In this document: piece after piece, positions 8,070 to 17,483 of the stretch
How positions within the stretch are numbered: position 1 is the first letter of the stretch
How the letters are laid out: each line of letters opens with the position of its first letter
Assembly (NCBI GenBank): GCA_035628995.1
Contig: DASPIR010000027.1
Location: 16,621-80,620 of the forward strand
Reading direction: 5' to 3'
From: Clostridia bacterium
GTDB taxonomy: Bacteria; Bacillota; Clostridia; Lutisporales; Lutisporaceae
DNA: 64,000 bases
Program-made: the position numbers and the translations under genes
Notes under the pieces: generated by a model
What the model was told of the DNA's origin: nothing
The model's database searches: none
The model's input: only the letters and a program-made list of their open reading frames with translations

Positions 8070-8173
8070 TTATGCGATTTGATCCTGTGGATATGTGGAT
8101 AACTTTGAAACGAAGGAAGCGAAGAAGCAGATTATGGACTTTATGCTTATGCTGAAATAAAGAAGTATTGGAA

Positions 8174-8216
8174 TTGAGGGATTCATTCAGGTATGAATGG
8201 ATCCCTCAAGTTTTTT
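8174..8216 (+). terminator. Rho-independent terminator
   Basis: TTGAGGGATTCATTC (8174-8188) pairs over all 15 positions (one G-U) with GAATGGATCCCTCAA (8195-8209), with a six-base loop and then GTTTTTTG. It follows the Cys-rich gene by about 100 bases. Between them the frame around 8085-8159 ends in a coding-like tail (KEAKKQIMDFMLMLK) with no start, possibly a gene remnant. Confidence 0.9.
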
Positions 8217-8360
8217 GCTTACTTATATGAAGGATAATGTCGAACTATGTAGAAATGTGTAATATATGCACTCTTTATATTAATTCAAATCAAGTATTTT
8301 TTCACAGCAATATAAATACCATATAAGTAGAAAACATTGCAGGAAGAAGGTTTACAGTAT

Positions 8361-9446
8361 ATGAAGAAACATAGGATACTAGTGCTGCTGCTCATTTTGG
8401 TTTTGTGCATGGGTATTATTGCATGCAGCAGCCCGGAAGCAGCGGGGGGGTATGTAAATGCCGGAAATGGGCAGTCGCTCAAAGTGCATTTCATCGATGT
8501 GGGGCAGGCAGACGCTATACTTATACAAGGACCAAAGGGTGAGAATATAGTTATCGATGCGGGAAACAATAGCGACAGCGAAATGGTAGTAAGCTATATC
8601 AGGAAGCAAGGAGTTAAGGAGCTTAATGCAGTCATAGGCACGCACCCCCATGAGGATCACATAGGCGGTCTTGATGCTGTAATCAAGAGCTTTAATGTGG
8701 ATAAGGTATATTTGCCCAAGGCAGTGCATACAACGGATACCTTCAGGGATGTACTGAAGGCGGTCAGCGACAAGGGTTTAAAGGTCACAACGGCTGTTAA
8801 GGGGGTAAGCATACCTTTATCGGGAATGACTGCTGAGTTCCTGGGCCCGGTAGGCTCAGAGTATGAAAACCTGAACAATCATAGTGCAGTTCTTAAATTG
8901 ACATACGGAGAGACCAGCTTTCTTTTCCAGGGAGATGCTGAGGTAGAAAGTGAGAAGGATATTTTAAAGAGCGATATGAGCAGCAAGCTGAAGGCGGATG
9001 TGCTGAAGGTGGGGCATCATGGAAGCTATAACGCTACAACCCCTGAATATCTTGCAAAGGTAAATCCGAAATATGCAGTTATTATGTCAGGCAAAGGGAA
9101 TGATTATGGACATCCCCACAAAGAGCCGATGGAGCTTCTAAAGAGCAAAGGTATAGAGATATACAGAACTGACGAGGAAGGGACAATTGTCGCAGAAAGT
9201 GATGGAAAAAGCATAACATTCAATGTGAAACCGGACAGCCACAACTATGGCACAGAAAAAACAAATACTCAGAAGCTTTATACTGACTCCACAGGTAATG
9301 GACTAATAAAGGGAAACATAAACAGCAGGAGTGAGAAGATATATCACCTTCCGGGAGGCGCTTATTATGATAAGACCGTTCCCGAGAAGTGGTTTAAGAC
9401 TGAGCAGGAGGCACAGGATGCCGGCTTTAGGCCATCTAGTAAATAA
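8361..9446 (+). CDS. MBL-fold ComEC/Rec2-like lipoprotein hydrolase
   Basis: Predicted surface lipoprotein (lipobox IIAC, near residue 20) carrying a metallo-beta-lactamase domain of the ComEC/Rec2 C-terminal type. The metal motif is THPHEDHIGGLDA, with further ligands in FQGDAE, GHHGS and GHPH. The last 50 residues (GLIKGNINS, KIYHLPGGAYYD, WFKTEQEAQDAGFRPS) match the short C-terminal sunset domain found on secreted nucleases. A nuclease or phosphodiesterase acting on extracellular DNA is plausible but unproven. The start at 8361 is chosen because it follows AGGAAGAAGG and begins a proper signal peptide. DUF3006 follows about 100 bases downstream, a common pairing. Confidence 0.88.
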   Translation: MKKHRILVLLLILVLCMGIIACSSPEAAGGYVNAGNGQSLKVHFIDVGQADAILIQGPKGENIVIDAGNNSDSEMVVSYIRKQGVKELNAVIGTHPHEDHIGGLDAVIKSFNVDKVYLPKAVHTTDTFRDVLKAVSDKGLKVTTAVKGVSIPLSGMTAEFLGPVGSEYENLNNHSAVLKLTYGETSFLFQGDAEVESEKDILKSDMSSKLKADVLKVGHHGSYNATTPEYLAKVNPKYAVIMSGKGNDYGHPHKEPMELLKSKGIEIYRTDEEGTIVAESDGKSITFNVKPDSHNYGTEKTNTQKLYTDSTGNGLIKGNINSRSEKIYHLPGGAYYDKTVPEKWFKTEQEAQDAGFRPSSK

Positions 9447-9548
9447 TGCCCCTTCCAGGCAAAGGATTGCCTGTCAGCGATGCGGTTTCACCGCACGATT
9501 GGACTATTATAAGGTATGCTTAATAAATCTAAGCTTGGAGGTAAAATT

Positions 9549-9752
9549 ATGCAGTGTATTGTTGACAGATTTGAAGGAGATTACGCGGTTGTAGAGTATT
9601 ATGAGCAGGTGCTGAAGCTTCCGAAAGTGTTCCTGCCTGTGGAAGCCCACGAGGGAGATGTATTGGATGTCCTTATTATGCTTGATGTTAATGAGACTAA
9701 TAAGATGAAGGCAGAAATAAAAAAACTTATGGACGATGTATGGGAAAAATAA
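9549..9752 (+). CDS. DUF3006 family protein
   Basis: A 67-residue protein beginning MQCIVDRFEGDYAVVEYYEQ, which matches the DUF3006 pattern of a small beta domain. GGAGGTAAAATT precedes the ATG. DUF3006 genes recur beside ComEC-like MBL genes, as here, but the function is not known. Its 3' end overlaps the convergent hydrolase gene by 26 bases. Confidence 0.85.
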   Translation: MQCIVDRFEGDYAVVEYYEQVLKLPKVFLPVEAHEGDVLDVLIMLDVNETNKMKAEIKKLMDDVWEK

Positions 9753-10665
9753 GCGGGCTGGGTTGCCTGGTCGCAATATCACTAAGAAATTCTCCAACAA
9801 GCCTGTCATACTCATCACCGTTTTTTACTACTGATTCCGCATGTCTGGCATTGGGGGCAAGGTATAATTTCCTTATCCCTTTCTTGTTGTTGTACATATC
9901 AATACTCATTTGTGTAGGTATATATAAATCCTCACTGCCGTGTATGAAGAATATCGGGGTCTCCACATCGGCTATGTCTCTTATTGGAGATATGTCCTTG
10001 AGTATCATCCCTGTACGCAGCCTGGTAAATAATCGGGTTATCTGAAATGCAGGGAACGGGGGCAGCTTATATTCTACCTTGAATCTGTATTTAAAAAGCT
10101 CTGAAAGATCAGAGAAAGGACAATCTGCTACACAGAAGGATATTCTGGGGTCAATAGCAATATTCTGAAGTGCAATTGCAGCTCCCATGGATTCCCCGTG
10201 GACTCCCACCGTGCAGTCATTGCCGCACTTTTCAAATACCCAGTCAGTACAGCTCTTTAGGTCATACTTTTCATAATATCCGAAGGTAGTGTTCTTCCCA
10301 CCGCTTTCTCCGTGGTTGCGATGATCATAAATCAGTACATTAAAGCCCCGCTTCATGAACATTTCCATATACTTCACTGAGCCATATATTGTATAGGTTA
10401 TGCCATGACAGATTATAACAGTTTTCATTGAGTTGCCATTAGGGAAGTAAAATCCACGCAGCTCATAGCCATACTGAGACCTTATCCTAACCTCTTCTTT
10501 AAGAAGCTTGTCAAAGTACTCCTCGTGCATATTTCCCTTATCGCATTCCATTTGGAGAATCTTCTCACGGGTCTTTATACGAGGGTAAATGACAACCCCG
10601 GAAAGATAAAAGCCGGAAGCTGCAAATAAAATAAGCAATAGTGATAATGCAATGTACCAATACAT
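9727..10665 (-). CDS. Membrane-anchored alpha/beta hydrolase
   Basis: A 312-residue protein with one N-terminal membrane helix (residues about 4-27) and a serine hydrolase domain. The oxyanion region ICHGITY, the nucleophile elbow GVHGESMGAA, an aspartate in GSEDLYIP and the histidine in ARHAES give a complete Ser-Asp-His triad. It resembles the YqkD/BAAT-like extracytoplasmic hydrolases of Firmicutes. GGGGGT precedes the ATG. The C-terminus overlaps DUF3006 on the other strand. The substrate is unknown. Confidence 0.87.
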   Translation of the reverse strand: MYWYIALSLLLILFAASGFYLSGVVIYPRIKTREKILQMECDKGNMHEEYFDKLLKEEVRIRSQYGYELRGFYFPNGNSMKTVIICHGITYTIYGSVKYMEMFMKRGFNVLIYDHRNHGESGGKNTTFGYYEKYDLKSCTDWVFEKCGNDCTVGVHGESMGAAIALQNIAIDPRISFCVADCPFSDLSELFKYRFKVEYKLPPFPAFQITRLFTRLRTGMILKDISPIRDIADVETPIFFIHGSEDLYIPTQMSIDMYNNKKGIRKLYLAPNARHAESVVKNGDEYDRLVGEFLSDIATRQPSPLIFPIHRP

Positions 10666-10997
10666 AGTAATACCCCCTGTTTTCTAAACGATATAATTAT
10701 AGCACAAGGAGGAAGTTGAAGGTTAACATATTATATTCGATGAAAGAATAAAGCATAGACAATTTTTTATAAAATACTCATTATTATGACAAAAATTACC
10801 GATTATATAAAAATATGGCCATTTCATATAATCTATATGACAAAATTCGCGTTTTTTCTATAAAATTAATAGTGGATTATTTTCTAAATGTGATGATTAT
10901 TTGGTATGAACTTCAACCTGCGAAGATAAAAATGAGATGAATTATGTTGGATCTATGTGATATTGATATTATATAAAAACGTAAGAGGGGGAAAAAA
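10666..10997. other. 332-bp AT-rich intergenic region with a likely promoter
   Basis: The spacer between the divergent hydrolase and the giant protease holds no ORF or strong hairpin that I can find. TTGGAT (10947-10952) and TATATA (10970-10975) with 17 bases between make a plausible promoter for the protease gene, giving a very short leader. I looked for a c-di-GMP riboswitch of the GEMM type here and did not see one. Confidence 0.45.
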
Positions 10998-13900
10998 ATG
11001 AGGAAATTAATGTCTAGGTTCTCTTTTTTTATTTTACTGTTATTCTGTTGCAATCTAGTGCTCCCGGGGTATGTCACATTTGCCGGGACAAGCAGTGGAG
11101 AAGGTGCTGCGTTTAATCAGGATAAAGAAATAAGCTTCATGCCTCCGAATCCTGAAGTGTATCCGGAGTTTTATGAGAAAGACGGAGATATTTCGGATAT
11201 TATGAGAGCTTCAGCGAAGTACTCAGTACCAAAGATTGAAAGAGTAGGAGGAGCGGAAAGCATACCTGTTGGGGGAGCAATAGAAAAGGTGCTGGTAATA
11301 CCAGTATACTTTTCAGATGAAGAGTTTGAACTGGGGCATGATAGCGTTTATTTTGAGAATATAATGCTTCAGATGCAGGATTATTTTGAAGCCAACTCCC
11401 AATATAACGATGAAGAAGCAAAAGGAATGTCAATTGCAGCTACAGTAGTTGAAGCGGTATATAGCGACCAAACCATGGCGTATTATGGTGAGGATGGTTC
11501 AGATATAGATGATGCTAATGGCGATATTAGTGAGCTTGCTAGAGAGGCTGTGCAGAAGATTGATGCAACAGTTGATTTTAGGGACTATGATACCAATGGT
11601 GATGGTACAATTGATCACCTTTTTATTATCCATGCGGGAATAGGACAGGAAGAGAATTTAGATCCAGAAAACGAATTAATATGGTCCCATCGTTGGGCAA
11701 TTGCCGGTGGCGAGGATACGGATGATGGGATAACTGCTTTTAACTACGCAATGGTGCCAGAGACAGGACAATTGGGAACCTTTGCCCACGAATTCGGCCA
11801 TGATATTGGATTACCTGACTTATATGATACAAATGATTTAGATTATGGCATGACAGAGGGAGTCGGAGATTGGGACGTTATGGGCTCCGGCTCATGGAAT
11901 CACAGGGATGGAGAGGATCCGGGGACTTGCCCTGCCAATCTGTCAGCCTGGAGCAGGATGTATTTGGGTTGGGCAGAACTCCGCACCTTAACTCAGAATG
12001 AAGGCGCTACTATCTATAGTTCAGATGGAATAAGCCAGGTTCTAAAGTTCTGGACAGCGGGCGACGAATCAGGGAATGAATATTACCTTTCAGAATATAG
12101 AATAAAACAGGGTTATGATGAGGGTCTTCCAGGGGAAGGCTTGCTGATATGGCATATTGATCAGCAGCAAGTAAATGCCACTATTGCTGCAAATACACTA
12201 AATGCAGATGAGAACAGGCTTGGAGTAGAACTGGAGCAGGCAGACGGTGAATTGGATTTATGGACAATGAGCAATAGAGGTGATGCTGGTGACCCGTTTA
12301 CGGGTTCAAGCTGGAATGCCAATTTCACAGCAGTGCCTTACAGCTTCAATTATAGCAACATAGACGGTGAATTCAGCTATGTAGCAGTAACCAATATCCG
12401 TGGAGCATATGCAGAATATATTATTGAGCCGGACGTACCAGATAAACCGCATATTTATCTTCCGAATAATGGAAGCAACACAAGCACAAGGCCGACATTT
12501 TCATGGAATGTATCCTCCCAGGCTGAGTACTATGTGCTTCAAATATCGGAGGATGACAGCTTTGAGTCGGATGTCATGGAATTTGTATTAAGCACAGGGG
12601 AAGATGGACTCAATTACTTGGGTGATGCCTTCACTTTTACATTACCGGAAAGTGATGAACTGGCGAAGGATACATCCTATAATCTGCGCATAGTCGGTGT
12701 AAATAGTTTAAACAATGAGGGAAATCTAGAATGGACAACAGAGTATAATTTCAGTACGATAGCTGATGGCATGAATATCTCAGAAGTAGGAACAGATATG
12801 CCTACTCCAAGAGAAAGACTTGCTACTGTTGGATTGGATGGTAAGATATATGCAATAGGCGGATTCAATGAAAATGGCGCCAGCAGCAAGATGGAGGTAT
12901 ATGACCCGGATACCGACACATGGGATACTTTGGCGGATATGCTTGGAGCAAGGGCAGATCTGGGTGCTGCAGCAGTTAATGGGAAAATATATGCTATAGG
13001 CGGCGATATAGGAGCAGATTCAGTTAGAACAGTATATGAATATGATCCGGCTTCGGACGCGTGGGACACTAAAGCAAACATGCTTTTGGGAGTGCGAGGC
13101 TTTGGAATAGCGGTCCTTGAAGATAAGATTTACATTGTCGGCGGAGTCGATGAGGATGGCCTATTATCGGATCAGCTGCAAATATATGATCCTTCAGCCG
13201 ATGCATGGGAGTCCAGGTTCTGTGGAGAAAGTGAATTTACACCCAGGGCTTATCTGGGGGCTGCAGCAGTTAATGGCATGCTTTATGCCATAGGGGGCTG
13301 CACAGGTGAAGACAGTTTTTCAACAGACGAAGATAATACCATATATACATTAAGCATAGTGGAGGTATATAACCCGGAAGATGATACATGGCTCCTCGCT
13401 GATGATATGCCTGAGGAACTTTCAAGCTTCGGCACTACTGTATTAGGGGATAAGATATATGTTATGGGAGGGTATTCAGACTTTTTTCGCTTTAGCGCTA
13501 TGATATTTGAGTACGACCCCATTGAAGAATATTGGATAGAAAAAACCAGCATGCAAGCAGAGCGAGCATATCTGGGTGCCGCTTCCTCCGGAGTGAAAAT
13601 ATATGCAGTTGGAGGATCAAGGCTTCAAGGCGGTGCATATCCATATTTTAGTACAGTGGAAACATATGAACCGGAAATGTCTCCCCCACATATAAGATTC
13701 AGTTTTGATGGTGTTAATGCAGGAAGGCTCATGGGCATTACTCCTGAAATGGAATACAGTCTTGATGGAGGGGCAAGCTATGTTTCAGCCGTTGAGAACA
13801 ATCAGCTGCTTACTGCTGCTGAAATAGCAAGCATAACAGTAGAAAATGATATCAGGATAAGAGTGAGGGCAACAGAGAGCGAACCGGCAGGAGTACGTGA

Positions 13901-15392
13901 TATCATACCTATCAGTGTAGAAAAAGCTTTATTTAGAGTAATTGGTGATAATACTCATAATACAATAGAACGTATAGATAGCGAAATGGAATTCAGCACT
14001 GATGGCATAAACTGGGTTATGTATAATAATAACTTACCTGATTTAACCGGTAATATAACTATCTATGTGAGATATGCAGCCAATGACAGACTTCTTCCGG
14101 GGCCTATATCCACCTTTGTCTTCACTGCATCGCGACCTAGCAGTGGTGGAAGAGGCGGGAGCGGAGGCGGCGGAGGTGGTGGCGGTACGTCGGCTGCCAC
14201 TCCGGATCCATCTGCTTTAACCATGATTGAGGCTGCAGTAATAGTGAGTAGAACAGCTGCAAATGCATATTTAAATAATGAAAAATATGAAAATGTCATT
14301 GTTGACATCCCAAAGAAAGCAACTGAGCAGTCTGCAGCGATAGATACGACTATTTTCAGCATGCTTTCGGAGAAAGGCAAGGGCTTGGTTATAAATGGTA
14401 AAAATCTTACCATGGTTTTATCATCTGACGTTCTAAGAAATGAACAGAGAAACCTGGATGGGAAGGACACATATTTTAAGCTGGTTACCGGAGTACTCAA
14501 TGAGCAGCAAACCAAGGAGAAGGCAGATTTGTTGAAGCAAGCCGCCAATAACGGGCTGACTTTGACGGATAACAATATCTTTGAATTCAACGCTGCTCTT
14601 GTCACGAATGACATGCATCAGAGGGTAAGCAGCTTCAATGCACCTATTAGAATAACAATCAGCTTGAAAGACTCTAAGCTTGGTAATATTGATGCTGAAA
14701 AGCTGGGTGTATACTATTACAATGAAACAACAAAGACTTGGGATTATATAGGTGGTAAATTTGACGCTGCTGCAAAAGTAATAAGCTTCGATACAACACA
14801 TTTCAGCTCCTTTGCTGTTATGAGTTACGAGAAGACCTTTCAAGACATCGCGAAACATTGGGCACGACCCTACATAGAAAAGATGGCAGCAAAGCATATA
14901 GCACAAGGTACAAATAGTAGATTTGAACCGGAGGCAAGCATATCTAGAGCTGAGTTCACAGCATTGCTGGTACGTGCTTTAGAGCTGAAGGAAAGTAAGG
15001 AAGGTACAAAAGCTTCTTATTCAGATATTACTGAAGGAAAATGGTATGCCCCTGAAATCAATAAGGCATATAATTCGGGCATAGCAAAGAAGGAAGATGG
15101 AGTTAACTTTAGACCGGATATAGCAATCACGAGGGAAGAAATAGTTGTAATGATTGCGAGGGGCTTACAATATAAGGGTATAGCAGGTAAACCCAGTGAA
15201 GATCAAATCACTCAGAGGCTTAAGCAGTTCAGTGATTATGGACAGATATCGCAAAGCGCAAGAGAGCCATTTGCAATAGCAATGGAGAAAGAAATTATAA
15301 ACGGCAGAATCCCTACCTTGATTTCACCAAAAGGCAGTGCAACACGTGCTGAAGCAATTGTCATGATATACAGGCTTCTAAATCTGAAATAA
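10998..15392 (+). CDS. Giant M6 metalloprotease with Kelch repeats and SLH domains
   Basis: Secreted, cell-surface protease of 1464 residues. A signal peptide (1-29) is followed by an M6 (immune inhibitor A-like) peptidase domain at about 90-420, with the zinc motif HEFGHDIGLPD at 264-274. A fibronectin-III-like segment lies at about 480-585, and five or more Kelch repeats at 590-893 (repeated KIYAIGG and similar). Two short repeats of the form ...AVENNQLLT and a Gly-rich linker (1049-1063) precede a beta-rich domain (1070-1278). Three SLH modules (1279-1464) should anchor it to secondary cell-wall polymer. The combination suggests both proteolysis and glycan or protein binding at the S-layer. 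GAGGGGG precedes the ATG. Confidence 0.9.
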   Translation: MRKLMSRFSFFILLLFCCNLVLPGYVTFAGTSSGEGAAFNQDKEISFMPPNPEVYPEFYEKDGDISDIMRASAKYSVPKIERVGGAESIPVGGAIEKVLVIPVYFSDEEFELGHDSVYFENIMLQMQDYFEANSQYNDEEAKGMSIAATVVEAVYSDQTMAYYGEDGSDIDDANGDISELAREAVQKIDATVDFRDYDTNGDGTIDHLFIIHAGIGQEENLDPENELIWSHRWAIAGGEDTDDGITAFNYAMVPETGQLGTFAHEFGHDIGLPDLYDTNDLDYGMTEGVGDWDVMGSGSWNHRDGEDPGTCPANLSAWSRMYLGWAELRTLTQNEGATIYSSDGISQVLKFWTAGDESGNEYYLSEYRIKQGYDEGLPGEGLLIWHIDQQQVNATIAANTLNADENRLGVELEQADGELDLWTMSNRGDAGDPFTGSSWNANFTAVPYSFNYSNIDGEFSYVAVTNIRGAYAEYIIEPDVPDKPHIYLPNNGSNTSTRPTFSWNVSSQAEYYVLQISEDDSFESDVMEFVLSTGEDGLNYLGDAFTFTLPESDELAKDTSYNLRIVGVNSLNNEGNLEWTTEYNFSTIADGMNISEVGTDMPTPRERLATVGLDGKIYAIGGFNENGASSKMEVYDPDTDTWDTLADMLGARADLGAAAVNGKIYAIGGDIGADSVRTVYEYDPASDAWDTKANMLLGVRGFGIAVLEDKIYIVGGVDEDGLLSDQLQIYDPSADAWESRFCGESEFTPRAYLGAAAVNGMLYAIGGCTGEDSFSTDEDNTIYTLSIVEVYNPEDDTWLLADDMPEELSSFGTTVLGDKIYVMGGYSDFFRFSAMIFEYDPIEEYWIEKTSMQAERAYLGAASSGVKIYAVGGSRLQGGAYPYFSTVETYEPEMSPPHIRFSFDGVNAGRLMGITPEMEYSLDGGASYVSAVENNQLLTAAEIASITVENDIRIRVRATESEPAGVRDIIPISVEKALFRVIGDNTHNTIERIDSEMEFSTDGINWVMYNNNLPDLTGNITIYVRYAANDRLLPGPISTFVFTASRPSSGGRGGSGGGGGGGGTSAATPDPSALTMIEAAVIVSRTAANAYLNNEKYENVIVDIPKKATEQSAAIDTTIFSMLSEKGKGLVINGKNLTMVLSSDVLRNEQRNLDGKDTYFKLVTGVLNEQQTKEKADLLKQAANNGLTLTDNNIFEFNAALVTNDMHQRVSSFNAPIRITISLKDSKLGNIDAEKLGVYYYNETTKTWDYIGGKFDAAAKVISFDTTHFSSFAVMSYEKTFQDIAKHWARPYIEKMAAKHIAQGTNSRFEPEASISRAEFTALLVRALELKESKEGTKASYSDITEGKWYAPEINKAYNSGIAKKEDGVNFRPDIAITREEIVVMIARGLQYKGIAGKPSEDQITQRLKQFSDYGQISQSAREPFAIAMEKEIINGRIPTLISPKGSATRAEAIVMIYRLLNLK

Positions 15393-15400
15393 GATTCTGA

Positions 15401-15446
15401 TAACTATGAAGGACTTTCTCCATATGGAGGGAGTCCTTCCTAGTTA
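15401..15446 (+). terminator. Hairpin after the surface protease gene
   Basis: ATAACTATGAAGGACT pairs with AGTCCTTCCTAGTTAT, and an inner CTCCATATGGAG stem adds to it. No clean U-run follows, so termination efficiency is uncertain. A further imperfect ATTATCATT/AATGATAAT hairpin lies near 15556-15592. Confidence 0.6.
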
Positions 15447-15631
15447 TCCCGGAAAAATGTTTTCTAAATTACTTATTATAGCAAAAATATATGGCAGAAA
15501 CAAATTGATGAAATATTCAGAAAAGATTGTTATTTATTTATTAACAAAGATTGTAGGTTTATTATCATTGTATTATATCAAGAATGATAATAAAATCTAA
15601 TTAAAGGATATATTGCGAAGGGGTGAAACGT

Positions 15632-16072
15632 ATGAGTAGTAATAACCTGTTTTTTTACAAGGGTGAGGGCAAAATAGAAGGCCAGCAGCTCGCTTTGACT
15701 AGTGAGAGAACTGTAATAATCAGAAATGAAGGTTCCGAAGTTGTTGTTGATGACATATGGAATGTTGAAATAAGCCATATGTACGGCAATAGGGTAAAAA
15801 TCAAGATAGGTCCTAAAGTTACCTACTATCCCCTGAACAAGAAAATTGCAGTTAACGACACTGAAGGTAAGATTATAATAAATATAGTTAATACTGATGA
15901 AGAGATAGCGGAATATGAGACAATGGCTGATTCCCAGATGGCCAAAGGCTTGGTAGACTATATACATGAGCATGCGCCGAATCTTTATGCCAAGGAAAGC
16001 TTGAATCAGAAGACACTAAACCAGCTTAAGGAGATTAAGGAGCAAATGGACGACCTGGCAAATATGTATTAA
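15632..16072 (+). CDS. Hypothetical protein, possible PH-like domain
   Basis: A 146-residue soluble protein. The first 90 residues alternate short beta strands (FFYKGEGKIEGQQLALTSE then TVIIRN) in a way that recalls bacterial PH-like domains, and the end is helical (LNQKTLNQLKEIKEQMDDLANMY), likely a coiled coil. I choose ATG 15632 because AAGGGGTG lies nine bases before it; a GTG three codons upstream overlaps that site. No enzyme motif is visible. It ends at a terminator and seems monocistronic. Confidence 0.75.
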   Translation: MSSNNLFFYKGEGKIEGQQLALTSERTVIIRNEGSEVVVDDIWNVEISHMYGNRVKIKIGPKVTYYPLNKKIAVNDTEGKIIINIVNTDEEIAEYETMADSQMAKGLVDYIHEHAPNLYAKESLNQKTLNQLKEIKEQMDDLANMY

Positions 16073-16108
16073 AATAATCGCCGATGGTTTCAATAGCATT
16101 AAGGATGA

Positions 16109-16146
16109 TAAGAGCTTCCCGATTAAAGCGGGGGCTCTTATTTAAT
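16109..16146 (+). terminator. Terminator
   Basis: TAAGAGCTTCC (16109-16119) pairs, with two G-U, with GGGGGCTCTTA (16130-16140), followed by TTTAATTT. It separates the hypothetical gene from the two-component system. Confidence 0.75.
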
Positions 16147-16216
16147 TTGTGGATGTTGCGCATGATGTATTGTATAATATTTTCAAAGAATACAAGAAAA
16201 TGGAAAGGAAAAAGGT

Positions 16217-17443
16217 ATGGAAAAGGGAAGAAGATTACTATACCTGTTGAAAGCAATCATACTTACCATATTGTTCTGTGCTGCGGTGTATTTCGAAAAT
16301 GCGCAGCAGCAGAGGCTATTTGTGCTAGTTGCTGTGTTTGTATTATATCTTGCGGCAGGCTTTGGAAGAGGTTTTATAAACCATGAAAGTAAACCATACT
16401 ACCTATCTTTTATTATTGATATAGCTCTGGTGTATACACTGGAACACAATTCAAGACTTCTGATAAACTACTTCTTTCACTCCTTCTATATAACCATATT
16501 GCTTGAAGCGGCGCTGACCCTGGGGCTCAGAAGAGGAATAACCATAGGGGCTGCCGCAGTACTGGCATCGCTTATAAAATACATATACTTGATTTACTAT
16601 AAGTTTAACCTTTCAAATGTATCACAGTTGGCGTTCTTCCTGATGGTCAATGTGCTGATACTGGTTATTGCGGGTTTTGCACAGCACAGCAAGGAAGAAA
16701 AGGAACGGAAGGATGTGCTCTATAAGGAGCTTTTGGATGCCCATAGGAAGCTGAAGCAGTATACCAATGAGGTCAACCGCCTCACTGTAGTGGAGGAAAG
16801 GAACCGCATTGCAAGGGACATACATGACACTTTGGGGCACAATATGACAGCACTTATAATGCAGCTGCAGATGGCAGAGCATCTTCTGAAGGAGGATGCC
16901 CCCAGGGCAGAGGTACTGCTGGTGAATGCTGTTGTGACTGCGAAGGACAGTCTGGCAGGAATAAGAGAGGTTGTGGAGACTCTGAGAGGAGTTGACACTG
17001 AGCTTTCACCTGCAGAGTCTATAAAGAAGCTGATTAGTGAGTTCGCAATAAAGACCGGGGTGGAGATTGGACTTGATATTACAGGGGAGGCTGACATACA
17101 GGCTTCGGCGGCAAATATTGCAGTATTTCGTATAATACAAGAAGCAATGACCAATGCTGTTAGGCACGGGAAAGCGACTAGCATATCGGTGAAGCTTGAT
17201 TATTACTGCGGTTCCATAGAATTTTGCGTGGCAGACAACGGTTCTGGTGCGGAAAAAGTAAATGAAGGCTATGGATTGAAGGGTATCAGGGAAAGGGTTG
17301 AAGCCTTTGGTGGGAAAGTCGAATTCGGTGCTGAGGATGGGTTTTATATAAAGGGTATCATGTATATGTGCCTCTTGGCTGAATGCAATTCTAATCCTGT
17401 AGAGGCACAACATTTAGGATATGCATTTTTAACACTTGAATGA
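16217..17443 (+). CDS. Sensor histidine kinase, DesK/LiaS (HisKA_3) type
   Basis: Membrane sensor with about six N-terminal hydrophobic helices (residues 5-155), a short coiled coil, and the HisKA_3 box ERNRIARDIHDTLGHNMTAL with phospho-acceptor His203. An HATPase domain follows, with EAMTNAVRHGKA (N box), DNGSGA and GYGLKGIRERVEAFGG (G boxes). The product should phosphorylate the adjacent NarL-type regulator. The last 25 residues after KGIMYMC are not family-like, and the frame runs into the response regulator leader, so a late frameshift is possible. Operonic with 17484. Confidence 0.9.
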   Translation: MEKGRRLLYLLKAIILTILFCAAVYFENAQQQRLFVLVAVFVLYLAAGFGRGFINHESKPYYLSFIIDIALVYTLEHNSRLLINYFFHSFYITILLEAALTLGLRRGITIGAAAVLASLIKYIYLIYYKFNLSNVSQLAFFLMVNVLILVIAGFAQHSKEEKERKDVLYKELLDAHRKLKQYTNEVNRLTVVEERNRIARDIHDTLGHNMTALIMQLQMAEHLLKEDAPRAEVLLVNAVVTAKDSLAGIREVVETLRGVDTELSPAESIKKLISEFAIKTGVEIGLDITGEADIQASAANIAVFRIIQEAMTNAVRHGKATSISVKLDYYCGSIEFCVADNGSGAEKVNEGYGLKGIRERVEAFGGKVEFGAEDGFYIKGIMYMCLLAECNSNPVEAQHLGYAFLTLE

Positions 17444-17483
17444 TTGGAAATATGTTGTGTTAAAAAGCACTAGGAGGGAAAAA

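Noticed and set aside
8081..8159. Coding-like tail before the terminator at 8174
   Set aside because: About 25 codons without a start or ribosome site; noted as possible remnant but too short to annotate as a gene.
14063..14614. 183-residue minus-strand open frame inside the surface protease
   Set aside because: Low-complexity proline-rich shadow of the Gly-rich linker; no ribosome site and no recognisable domain.
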